This document shows positions 20,559 to 30,242 of a stretch of 64,000 bases of DNA, one piece after another. The stretch lies in NCBI RefSeq assembly GCF_029227915.1, contig NC_079887.1:6200001-6264000 (forward strand). Direction: 5' to 3'. Under the pieces are notes generated by a model. It was not told where the DNA came from. It did not search any database and saw nothing but the letters and a program-made list of their open reading frames with translations. Origin of the DNA: Hydractinia symbiolongicarpus. Lineage: Eukaryota; Cnidaria; Hydrozoa; Anthoathecata; Hydractiniidae. The position numbers and the translations under genes were made by a program. Numbering within the stretch: the first letter of the stretch is position 1; each line of letters begins with the position of its first letter.

Positions 20559-20739
20559 CGTGGAAAAATCCACTTAGGCAGAAAAACAATTGAAAAGTTC
20601 TGTCATTTGAATTTTGATGACATCAGCAAATATTTCAGTATATTGAATATGCCTTTTACTAAAAAAAATAATCTGAAAATGCATAAAAAGAAAGTATATA
20701 AGTCATAATTTAACAAAAAAGTTCTTAAAATCTAACACA
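20559..20739 (+). repeat. 181-bp direct duplication, copy 2
   Basis: Second copy of 19726-19906, with no mismatch seen. The flanks differ completely on both sides. Confidence 0.85.
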
Positions 20740-20943
20740 CTTTATGTGCTTAAATAACGTGCTAGCTACCTGGGAGAACAACAGGTAGGACGAAGCCACA
20801 GGACAACACAGGGACAAGACGAACATTCAGACGAGGATATCACAGAGTCAAAGTCAAAAATAGCATGAAATATCTGGAAGCTGCTTAAAACAAACCTTCA
20901 AGCAGAAAAAAGGAATTTGGACTGGGTGAAATAAAATAAAATT

Positions 20944-21049
20944 GTAATTAGATTTTATATGTGTTAATAAAGTGACTATGTAAAAAAATTTTTAATTTGT
21001 AATTAGATTTTATATGTGTTAATAAAGTGACTATGTAAAAAAATTTTTA
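20944..21049 (-). repeat. 55-bp tandem repeat at LINE 3' end
   Basis: Two copies (20944-20998 and 20999-21049) of a unit reading, on the plus strand, GTAATTAGATTTTATATGTG and onward to AAAAAAATTTTTA. The stop codon of ORF2 lies inside the second copy. Short terminal repeats at the 3' end are typical of CR1-group LINEs. Confidence 0.8.
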
Positions 21050-24000
21050 GCTCAGAGGTATTTTTACTCAAGATTTTAAAGGGTAAGGAATTTTGAAGAC
21101 GGTTCCATGAGTTTATTGCAAAGAACTTAACAGACGTTTTACCAAACGCAGTTGAATGAACAAGAGGTAGATTCAAAAGGCCTTTGTCAGCAGCACGGGT
21201 GTGGTGGGAATGGGCGAAGTCGATTGCGAAAGTATTGATGAGGCTAATAGGAAGAGTTTTATAATAAAGGTTCAGTAGGAAAATTATATTATGTATACAG
21301 ATCATGTCAGAGAATTTAATTAAGTTAAGGTTCCCGTATAGTGGGGTAGGAGAAGCATTGAAAGTATTTAAAGAGATGATACGGATAGCATGGTTTTGTA
21401 AAATTTCTATTCGACGGGTAAGAGAAGATTTTTGGCCCCATACCAAGGAGCAATATTGTATTTGGGAGTAGAAAATAGCAAAATAAATTTGACGAAGAAC
21501 ACATTTTGGAACAAAATGACGAGCTTTGGCAAGTGCTCCATTAGATTTTTTGAGGTTGGAGATGGTGATGTTAATTTGAGATTTCCAGGAGAGGTTTGAG
21601 TCAAGAGTTATACCAAGGTATTTGACAGTATCACTAGGAACGATTTTAGTTCCATTGATTAGAAATTTAAAATTAAATAAAATTGGTTTTAACGGAGTTT
21701 TAAAAATAACAAGTTCAGTTTTAGATTTATTTAATGAGATTTTATTTGCATTGAGCCATTGACAAAGGAATTTGAGATCCAAGTTAAGATGTTTATTTAG
21801 TTGTTTAGCGGACTTACTAATATTTAGCAGGTTGGTATCATCTGCAAAGAGGTGGACCATGGAATGTTTAATTGCAGTATGAAGATCATTAATATAGAGT
21901 AGAAATAAAAGTGGACCAAGAACAGAGCCCTGAGGAACACCATGACGAATAGGTTTATGTGAAGATGACGAATTATTGATAAACACAAATTGTTCTCTGT
22001 TGGTTAGGAAAGAGCGCAGCAAAGATAAAGGAACCCCACGAATACCATAGTGATAAAGTTTTTTAATTAAAATTTCATGGTCAACAGTGTCGAAAGCTTT
22101 TTGTAGGTCAATGAAGACACCACAAACAAGAAGACCATTGTCAATAGCTTCCATAATCTTTTGAGTAATGTTTAGTAAGGCGTGTGAGGTAGAAAATTTT
22201 TTCCTGAAGCCAAACTGATCTGGAAAGATAGTATTGTTCATAGAAAAAAAATTATATAAACGATTGAAAATAAGCTTTTCGAAAATTTTGTCAATGTTTG
22301 AAAGTAAAGATATGGGCCGATAGTTGCAAAGTTCGACATTTGAGCCTTTTTTGTAAACAGGGATAACTTTTGCAATTTTAAGAGAAGATGGATAAATACC
22401 AGTTGAAAAGGAAAGATTGATTAATTTAGCAATTGGAACTGCGAAGAGTTTTTTAGTAGGAAGAAGGACTTGGTACGGAATGCTGAAAGGACCTGTTGAT
22501 TTTTTTTTATCAAAGAGAGAAATACAATCAAGGACTTCTAAATCATTAGTTGGGCGAAAAAATATTGAATTAGCTGTTGGGTTTTTTAGATACGAAGAAA
22601 AGTGTTTAAAGCTTGGTGGAATCGATTTCCTTAACTTATCTGCAATTGAGCTGAAGTAACTGTTGAATGAATTAGATATGGTTAATGCGTCTGTAGTGAG
22701 ATTATTGTTAATGTTTAAACAAGAAGGAGTAGGAGATTTGGCAGACCGGAGTGAAATGATGGAACGAACACCATCCCAGATAGCTTTTGAATTATTTTTA
22801 TTTTTGATGAAAAATTGTTTGTAGAAGTTACTTTTACTTATTCTACATAGAGTGACAAGTTTGTTTCTGTATTTTTTAAAGGATGTGTGCAGTAGAGATT
22901 TTATGAATGGATCTTTTTCTTTAATGAATTGTTTATGTAAAGCGTCACGTTTGCGTATAGAGGTGAGTATGCCAGTAGTGATCCATTCTTTATGAGAGTT
23001 TGTGTTATTTCTAGTAAAAGATTTTTTGAGAGGAACACATTCATTTATACAGTTATTGACAAAGGTATGAAAAATATCAAAAGATTTAGATGGGTCAAGT
23101 TCATTTAAGCAAAGAAGTTCATTCCAGTCAATGGCAGATATTTTTTGAGAAAATAATTCTTGGTTAAATTTATTCCAGTCTGGAATAGGAGATCTTTTTG
23201 TGGGAGGAGGCGGCAAGACGTGTTGTTTGTTTATTATAAGAAACTGTGGGAAATGGTCAGATATTGACGATATGATGTTACCAGACTTGCAGTTTAGTTC
23301 AAAAGGGTCATGAAAAATATTGTCAATTAAAGTACTAGTATTTTCTGTAATTCTTGTTGGAAGAAGTATAGAAGGAGCTAAAGAAAACGAAAATATAGAG
23401 TCTAAAAAATCATAAATATCAGGGTTGGAATCAGAGAGTAATAGATTTGCATTAAAGTCTCCCATTAAAAAAATGTTTTTGTTCTCAGAGGTGGTTTTGC
23501 TTAATATAGGAGTAAGATGGTTCATATTAAAGTCATGTAGGTCCATATGAGGATGTTTGTAGATGCAACCTATGATATAATTTTTACCTTTAGGATGAAT
23601 AACTTCAACAAATACTGATTCAAGTTGGTGACTTATATAACATAGTTGATCAAGGTCAGGGCGACTAGAACAGGAGAGCTTATCAGAAATGTATAACAAA
23701 GCGCCACCTTTAATGCTTTCTGAAGGAGTATGTATAAAGGTATATCCATTTAGATTACAGTTCAGAGAAGGAGATTTACTTTGAAAACCCGTTTCTGTTA
23801 TACCAATAGCACTGAAATTAAAATTAAGGTCAGAGAGGAGATAGGTTAAATCATTAAAATGTTTAGATAAGGAAGATATGTTTAGATGGAACAAGGAAAA
23901 GTAGGAAGAATTAAAGTTTTGAGAGACAAATTCAACAGAGTCATAGTATTTACAATTGGTGTTATCATTTTCAGAAGGACTGTTGTTAAGAGTATTAAGA

Positions 24001-24260
24001 TTGGATAGGAATTTTCTTTTCTCAGTGGAAGATAAAGCATAGTTGAAAACAAGAGGGGTAGATTTGTCATTAAAAGCAAGTGAATCATTTATACATTTAA
24101 GACAGAACCAATTATCGTTGGAGTTTTGTAACATTTCATAATCAGTGGCATTAAGCCCATTACATTTAATATGCACCCAGAAACCGCACACATCACACAT
24201 AATTGCTCGATGGTTTGAAGCAACAGATTTCAGACAGATCCTGCAGGGATGACTAATCAT
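21003..24260 (-). CDS. LINE ORF2: PHD finger, endonuclease and reverse transcriptase
   Basis: An uninterrupted frame of about 1085 codons from the ATG at 24260; the frame is open 14 codons further upstream but without ATG. Order of domains: a PHD-type C4HC3 zinc finger in the first 60 residues (CRICLK, CDVCGFWVH, WFCLKC), an AP-type endonuclease at roughly 120-350 (GDFNAN and SDHFP are visible), then a reverse transcriptase at about 590-870 with PDQFGFRKKFSTSHAL, DLQKAFDTVDH, GVPQGSVLGP and the catalytic FADDT. It copies its own RNA at nicked genomic DNA. The combination places it in the CR1/Jockey group. No internal stop or shift is seen, so this copy is young or selected. The LINE inserted into Helitron-like sequence. 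Confidence 0.92.
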   Translation of the reverse strand: MISHPCRICLKSVASNHRAIMCDVCGFWVHIKCNGLNATDYEMLQNSNDNWFCLKCINDSLAFNDKSTPLVFNYALSSTEKRKFLSNLNTLNNSPSENDNTNCKYYDSVEFVSQNFNSSYFSLFHLNISSLSKHFNDLTYLLSDLNFNFSAIGITETGFQSKSPSLNCNLNGYTFIHTPSESIKGGALLYISDKLSCSSRPDLDQLCYISHQLESVFVEVIHPKGKNYIIGCIYKHPHMDLHDFNMNHLTPILSKTTSENKNIFLMGDFNANLLLSDSNPDIYDFLDSIFSFSLAPSILLPTRITENTSTLIDNIFHDPFELNCKSGNIISSISDHFPQFLIINKQHVLPPPPTKRSPIPDWNKFNQELFSQKISAIDWNELLCLNELDPSKSFDIFHTFVNNCINECVPLKKSFTRNNTNSHKEWITTGILTSIRKRDALHKQFIKEKDPFIKSLLHTSFKKYRNKLVTLCRISKSNFYKQFFIKNKNNSKAIWDGVRSIISLRSAKSPTPSCLNINNNLTTDALTISNSFNSYFSSIADKLRKSIPPSFKHFSSYLKNPTANSIFFRPTNDLEVLDCISLFDKKKSTGPFSIPYQVLLPTKKLFAVPIAKLINLSFSTGIYPSSLKIAKVIPVYKKGSNVELCNYRPISLLSNIDKIFEKLIFNRLYNFFSMNNTIFPDQFGFRKKFSTSHALLNITQKIMEAIDNGLLVCGVFIDLQKAFDTVDHEILIKKLYHYGIRGVPLSLLRSFLTNREQFVFINNSSSSHKPIRHGVPQGSVLGPLLFLLYINDLHTAIKHSMVHLFADDTNLLNISKSAKQLNKHLNLDLKFLCQWLNANKISLNKSKTELVIFKTPLKPILFNFKFLINGTKIVPSDTVKYLGITLDSNLSWKSQINITISNLKKSNGALAKARHFVPKCVLRQIYFAIFYSQIQYCSLVWGQKSSLTRRIEILQNHAIRIISLNTFNASPTPLYGNLNLIKFSDMICIHNIIFLLNLYYKTLPISLINTFAIDFAHSHHTRAADKGLLNLPLVHSTAFGKTSVKFFAINSWNRLQNSLPFKILSKNTSELKIFLHSHFINTYKI

Positions 24261-24550
24261 AGTGATATACAAAAAAAAAACAGACAAAACATATAATGAC
24301 ACGTAACAAGGGAAACGGGGAGCTTATTCGGTTTTTGTCAGAAACCAGAGGGCAGTAGATAAATAAGAAAAATAACATACTTCATTTCACTTCATTTGCT
24401 CGCTGTTTAAGAGTAGCCATTTTTAATAAGATTGTTTTAAAAAACTGGGGCTGGCCTGTTACACAGAAATTAACGCGAAAGTAACGGGGTCCGAAAACGG
24501 CCCCGAGGAAAAAAACTAATTCTTCAAAACATAAAAAAAATAATATAGAA

Positions 24551-25321
24551 TTATTTATCAACATCAACTTTTAAATATTCAAGGTCATCATAATGCAAGA
24601 TTTTTTCTGCGGCTGAGTTTTCTCCTTTTTTTATCCGAACCGTTCCGTTGTAGATCCAGAAACTGGAAATTTTACCATCCTTGTATAGGGATTTACATTC
24701 GCCCCATAGCATCCGATAGTAGGGACACAGGTTATTGTTTAAATAAATCTTGCGCGGGTCGAGTCCAATATTTTCCAGTCGATGTTTCTCAGTTCTAAGG
24801 ATTTTTTTATTTCTGTGCATTTTTTCCACCACCTTTCTATTTACAAACCTTACTATTGTTCTCCGCGGGTCAGATGCTTTCGCATGTTTACCTTTAGGTA
24901 AACGGTGGCATGCCTTAAAATCGGTCTCGTTAATTGTAATATCCATCGCATGTCCTATCTCTATGACTTTCGCCTCTAATAGATCATCAGGAATGTCTTC
25001 AGGGATCCCTGTAATCTCCATATTGTTCCTCCGAACATATTGCTGTAGTTCGCATAAATCTTTTTCGATATCCGTTACCAAACAGTCTTTCTCATAAACT
25101 TCATTTTTTAATTTGGTTATTGATTTTTTTAATAGTTCGTTTTCCGTTTGTAAGTTTTCGATGATTTCATCTTTGGTATCGCTTATCACTTTAAATATGT
25201 CCGCCTTAGAAGATTGAATCGATGTCTTCAAACTCTGGATTTCGCAATACAAAAATTCCAGAGTTATTGATGAGTTTGGTGAGGTATCCATTTCGTATGA
25301 TCTGCTGCGAGTATTGACCAT
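24551..25321 (-). CDS. LINE ORF1: coiled-coil RNA-binding protein
   Basis: A 256-residue protein, intact, starting at ATG 25321. Residues 30-95 have a strong heptad pattern (LKNEVYEKDCLVTDIEKDL), predicted to trimerise. Residues 95-180 resemble the RRM-like domain of L1 ORF1p (NNMEITGIPED, FKACHRLPKG, RTIVRFVNRK). The remaining C-terminal part is basic. It would package LINE RNA. It precedes ORF2 in the same orientation with a gap of about 290 bp to the ORF2 ATG. Confidence 0.88.
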   Translation of the reverse strand: MVNTRSRSYEMDTSPNSSITLEFLYCEIQSLKTSIQSSKADIFKVISDTKDEIIENLQTENELLKKSITKLKNEVYEKDCLVTDIEKDLCELQQYVRRNNMEITGIPEDIPDDLLEAKVIEIGHAMDITINETDFKACHRLPKGKHAKASDPRRTIVRFVNRKVVEKMHRNKKILRTEKHRLENIGLDPRKIYLNNNLCPYYRMLWGECKSLYKDGKISSFWIYNGTVRIKKGENSAAEKILHYDDLEYLKVDVDK

Positions 25322-27098
25322 AAGCTCGAAGAGAACACGAAGAGATGATTAGGCGAGTGAAGATTATTGATTTAGATGCAAAATCTATGTGCCCTTGGCT
25401 TCTAGGGATGCACTTTAATTTCCCGCCAGTTATCAGCTAATACAACACGTCCGTTCACCTCGACGACCAGACGCGAACTGAATTAAATTAACTTCTTGTG
25501 GCTTCTAACTTTACTTGTGTACTTCTATGTTCACATAAAATATATATAAAAAAGAACAGAGTGTAAAACTAATTGGCAAATTTTTAGGCTAATTAGTCAA
25601 ATTAGAAATGCAAAAACAAAGTTTGAGTCATAATTCATGTTAAAACAACAACAATCAATTTAACAGTTCATTTTACGTCAATTTTTGCACTAAATTTCCA
25701 ACACAAAATACATATTCTAAATAATTCCTATGATTTTCCTCAAAAGTTTAATCAAAATATAAAAGATAAGAGGTGAACGACAAAATCAAAGTTTGCAGAA
25801 TTTAATTATTTTGGTATATATATGTCTATTGATATATGCCCTTTATAACAATATTTCAATCCAAAATGTGAAAAAGAAAAACAGTTTGCAACAAAATCAG
25901 TTATTCTGATGATATTGCATACACTTTTTCTCCACAAAAGTGTAAAAAAAGAATGGTTCTAGGAAATACTTCTGATTCAACAAAAATCAGTATTTGTATC
26001 TTGTACTCATTAAATATTACTCAAAATTTCAAAAAACTGCGATTTGGAACGCATCAAATTTATAAATAGAGAGGGATCAGTCATTTCAGTATGTTGTCCT
26101 GCCCGGTAAGAATTTATACAAAATATAAAAAAAAAAACACAAGTTTTTTCGGTGTTGTACTTTCTCAAAAAAGTTGAAACTTTTCTTAATAAGACAAAAT
26201 GTCATAAACAAAAACATTTTAGTCAGAAAATCTAGAACAACAAAAATCACTACACTTAAGGTACAAGAACTACTACATGTTAAATAAAAATCGTTTCGTC
26301 ATATTCCATGTAACCGATGTATATAAGTTTAGTTACACAAAATGTGAAAAATACATTATTTGCATACACAAAATGTGAAAAATACATTATTTGCTTAAAA
26401 AAAGTCCTTAAACTCTTCTTAAATATTATGTAATACTTTTTTAAAAGTTGTTGTGGCTTGTTAATTTAAGCTTAAAATGTCAAATGAAATAAGTTACAGT
26501 CACATTCTTAGCAAAGACCACTTAGATAACACTATGGTAGCTAGCTTAGCTGCATGTAAAAAGCAACATAAAACTGAAGCAAACATAAGCTAGCTACAGC
26601 AGCTAATAGCTGGTCAGTTGAATATAAACTGGAGACTTAGCTAGGTATAAAGAACATGGCTACATATTTATAAAGTCCGAGCTAGCTAGCTATTAGGTTG
26701 TTGTTGGTGTGGTTGGTTTTATGATGCTAGCTAACAAACATGTCTCGCATCAATAATATCATCAAAACTGAAAAAAACATAAACAAACCTTACAGAAACC
26801 TTTCTATACTTCATTTATATACCATGCCCCTTTTTAAATGCTTTTGCAAAGATTTATTTTGAAGGAAAGAGTAGAAATTGCTTAAAAAGAACAGCCATTT
26901 TTTTGCAAACACAATTTCCGTTACTTTGTGCTAGAACTTCATTTAACAAACCACATAAAACTCGCAGCTTTTCACGACAAAGAAGACATAATTTTTTCGG
27001 CGACTTCAAAGAGAATTTCGGCAACATCAAAGGAAAATGACGATATCAACTTTGCCTGTCACAGAGACACGGAACTGTCGTATTATTATATAGACTAG

Positions 27099-27852
27099 TC
27101 GATAAAGCCCGTGGAAAAATCCACTAAGGCGGAAGAACAATGGAAAAATAGGTTGCGTTAGATTTTTTGCTGACATCAGCAGTGCATATACAGAAGGAAA
27201 ATTGGTGAAATTTAGTCATTCGTTGTCTGTAATGTGTAGAGTTGAAACGCTGGTCAAAATAATGCATAGTATCGTTGTTTTTGACAAACGCCTGAGAAGA
27301 TATAAGGGCTTAAAAACTTTGCTAACGTCAGCAAAGTCCCTACCAAAAGTTCCAAAAAAACTTTCTTTACAAATTCGTACACCTGTTGCATTCATCGTAT
27401 AGATCTTGAAATGCTGATCAAGAAAATGTATAGAAACATGAACTTTTGACAAACGGTTGCAGAGATATTGGGGTTTGAAGGTTTTGTGATGACGTCATCA
27501 ACCCGTCCATTCCGAAACGGATTCAGGGACCAATGTTTGGGAAACTTACCCAAATTGGTCCCAGGTGGTCCCTAGTTACCCACGCGGTGAAAAATCATTG
27601 ACGTCACCACCTCGTTTCCAAGTTATTTGGCCTCAAAGTTTTAAGTGCACTGTAACGGCTTCATTAATTTAATATAAGATATTGACGTTAAAGTAGTGTT
27701 ATTGACGTCGCGCCGTAACGTCAGAAAATATAACATATTAGACATGCATTTTTCGGTTACTTCAAAGAAAATTTCGGTAAGATCAAAGGAAAATGAACAC
27801 ATCCTCTTTGCCTGTCACAGAGACACGGAACTGGCGTATTATTATAAGAGAT
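27099..27852 (+). mobile_element. Helitron-like non-autonomous element, copy F
   Basis: Starts TCGATAAAGCCCGTGG with an intact hairpin and ends near GGCGTATTATTATAAGAGAT. The region 27490-27690 matches copy A closely, including GGTCCCTAGTTACCCACGC. Contains perfect TGACGTCA palindromes at 27490-27497 and 27599-27606. Confidence 0.6.
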
Positions 27853-28479
27853 TATTTGTTCATCAAGGATGTTCAAAATATCTACCTGTAATGCTTTTTA
27901 CCTATAAAAAGTACATTGTTATGAACAATTAAAGAATATGGTTATAATTTTTAGGTTTTTATGGTACTTTTTAATAGCTCGTGCAAAATCCCCAGGAATT
28001 TACAAGTGAAAACAAATGCAATACAAATATTGTATTTTTTTTTTTGTATCTTGAATATTTCGTGCGTGTATAGAGCGAGTCGCTTTTCCTCTGTACGGCT
28101 ATTATCACAGAGATTCTTAGATTGCCTACGAATATATGTTTCTTTCTAATTCACCGTAAGAGCGTACTTAAATAAAATATCAGCTAAAACTATTACAGTA
28201 CTTAAAGTACAGAAGTTTTGTGAATTTGACAAACGAGTTTAAGAATTTGTAAATACGAAAAGGTTAGGCTGAAACTTTTTGTGTTATTACTGAAATTGTT
28301 TACCCAGGATAGCTTTTTCAGTTCCTATTAGTACTGCTATCAACAGGAGTCCTGGGAAAGGGGTGTGCAGAGCATTTAAAGCTCACATTTGAGCTACAAA
28401 TATCATGCGTACACAGCAATCTCTTAACTAGACAACAGCCTTAAACATCAATCATCTTCTTATGCTGAACGCCAAGCAA
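27853..28479. other. Intergenic DNA, no gene seen
   Basis: Short open frames only; no family signal or splice pattern. Confidence 0.5.
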
Positions 28480-28605
28480 AATGGATAGATTCACACCTTT
28501 TTCGTCTCTCGCATGTCTACGCCGGGGTTTCAGCCCAGGATCTTCTCCACTGAAAGCGAGCAATCTACCACCAGGATACCAGTCGCTTGTGAAAGTCTAT
28601 TTGAG
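28480..28605 (-). repeat. Possible tRNA-derived SINE fragment
   Basis: On the minus strand the words CCTGGTGGTAGATTGC (A-box-like) and GGGCTGAAACCCC (B-box-like) lie about 35 bases apart, as in a tRNA-like promoter. There is no clear acceptor stem, so it is not a functional tRNA gene. No copies were seen elsewhere in the window. Confidence 0.3.
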
Positions 28606-30237
28606 TTTCAATGTGATGATTTGACAATCTTCGTTCTATTCACAATGTTTGCAAATTTTATTAAACCTACTTTTAGCCATTTAAAAGTTGGCTTCATTTT
28701 ACGAATGGAACTTTTGTGATAGTATAAAGAAACATCCAATGCATGGCATTCAGACAAATGAAAATACCAATAGTTTGTTTTCTCCTTTATCGGGTATATA
28801 GCAAACTACTGTAAAAACCAGAGGAAACCTAGCACGAAAAATGATTTGTTTATATATGTTAAACAGATAAAAAAGTTTAAGCATTGTTAAAATTCTTTCT
28901 TAATTCTTCTATATTTCAGTAAGAAGAATTTATGTCATCGAAGGGATTGACAAGGAGAGAATTATTGATAAAACTGCAGGATTTCCTTTTTATATTGATG
29001 AAATTCTTTGATTAAAATAGGGAATTTAATCTGGTAAATTTACAACAGAATTCGGCAAAAAGTGACCAATATTGGACTTTTAGTCTGTACCTTTTGCTTC
29101 ACTTGAGAAGGAAATTCCACTTCCCTCCTTCATATAGAAATAGAATGTGAGTAGCAAAAAAAAAAGAATTATCGACGACATAACAGGATATCCTTTATGA
29201 ACTGATAAAAATAGATGCTTTTATTAAAAAACAAATAAATTGGTAATTCCATGAAATTTGACAAAATATGACCCCATTTATGTACATTTTTAATAACAAC
29301 AAAAGCGCAAAGTGACATAGAAAGCATTATACTCCCTATCGTGCAGGAAATAGAAGCTGATCAATTAGCTGGTTAGATTAAAGGTAAAATTTTGCTTGGA
29401 CATAATTAACTGCATTTGAAAGGACAAAGCTTTATCAAAAGAGCGAATTTGTCGCCATACAATTACCTTATTATCATTTCAAAATATCAATTCATTGCTA
29501 CATCCCAATTCTCTTATGTTCTTATTTTAGTTTAAGTTTTATAGCCACGCTTATTAAATGTACAAAAAACAGTGAGAGAAATAAATTTCCAAGGAGTTGT
29601 AATTTGTAACTATCCACGATATCCACGAATGTGTGAAATATATGGCTATATCTTTGACACGTTGTTAACTAGAACTTCAAACTTTTTCTTTAGGTCTCCT
29701 TACCAATAAGTACGAAATGTCTAATAGCTGCTATAATTTGATTCTCTTACACAGGCTCATCCGAATCTTTTTTAAAAGTCATATACATTAGATTCTTCGC
29801 CATTTTACTAAAAAAGCTCTAAAAACATAACTTATAAAAAAAGATTTGTTGCTTATAGCAGTTTTTACCACACTTAATACTTCTTAACATTCAAGAATGT
29901 ATAATTTGAAAGCTTATTTGTTTCATCTAAAAATATCAAATAAAGACTCATCGGTTATCGTAAATGTCGAGATTAGAATCAGAATTGAAGCCTAGAGCGG
30001 AAAAGTGGGGACCGGGAAATATGTAAAAATAAGGGCCATTCTTCAGATTGAGGTAAAACTAAGGTTCCACCGAGTATTGTATTTGTACCAGAACAACACT
30101 CTGTAACAAGTGCAATTCCATTAAGTTCATACAAACTGTAATAACACAAAATCCTAAAAGTTTAAGACTCACGTTGATTGGTTGATACTGTATATACATT
30201 GTTTCATAGTATTGTTTTCTTGTTAATGTGATTAGCT
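28606..30237. other. Intergenic DNA, no gene seen
   Basis: AT-rich sequence without coding potential, tandem repeat or recognisable ends of elements. Confidence 0.5.
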
Positions 30238-30242
30238 AGTTC

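Larger units (their letters stand above)
20944..25540 (-). mobile_element. CR1/Jockey-like LINE, apparently full length
   Basis: Two open reading frames in the expected order, a 3' repeat tail and about 200 bp of less AT-rich leader upstream of ORF1. The 5' limit near 25500-25540 is set where composition returns to that of the Helitron-like host DNA. No target duplication was identified. Confidence 0.8.
19715..27098 (+). mobile_element. Helitron-like element, copy E, split by a LINE
   Basis: A CCCGTGGAAAAATCCAC head at 19723-19740 follows the end of copy D. A tail of the same type as copy F (CACAGAGACACGGAACTG, then TATTATTATATAGACTAG) ends at 27098. The LINE at 20944-25321 and an internal 181-bp duplication lie between. 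The remaining DNA (19907-20558 and 25560-26970) is AT-rich and non-coding, with a 31-bp tandem duplication at about 26333-26394. Treating head and tail as one element is inference. Confidence 0.4.

Noticed and set aside
24750-25097. Forward ORF opposite LINE ORF1
   Set aside because: Antisense to the RNA-binding domain of ORF1.
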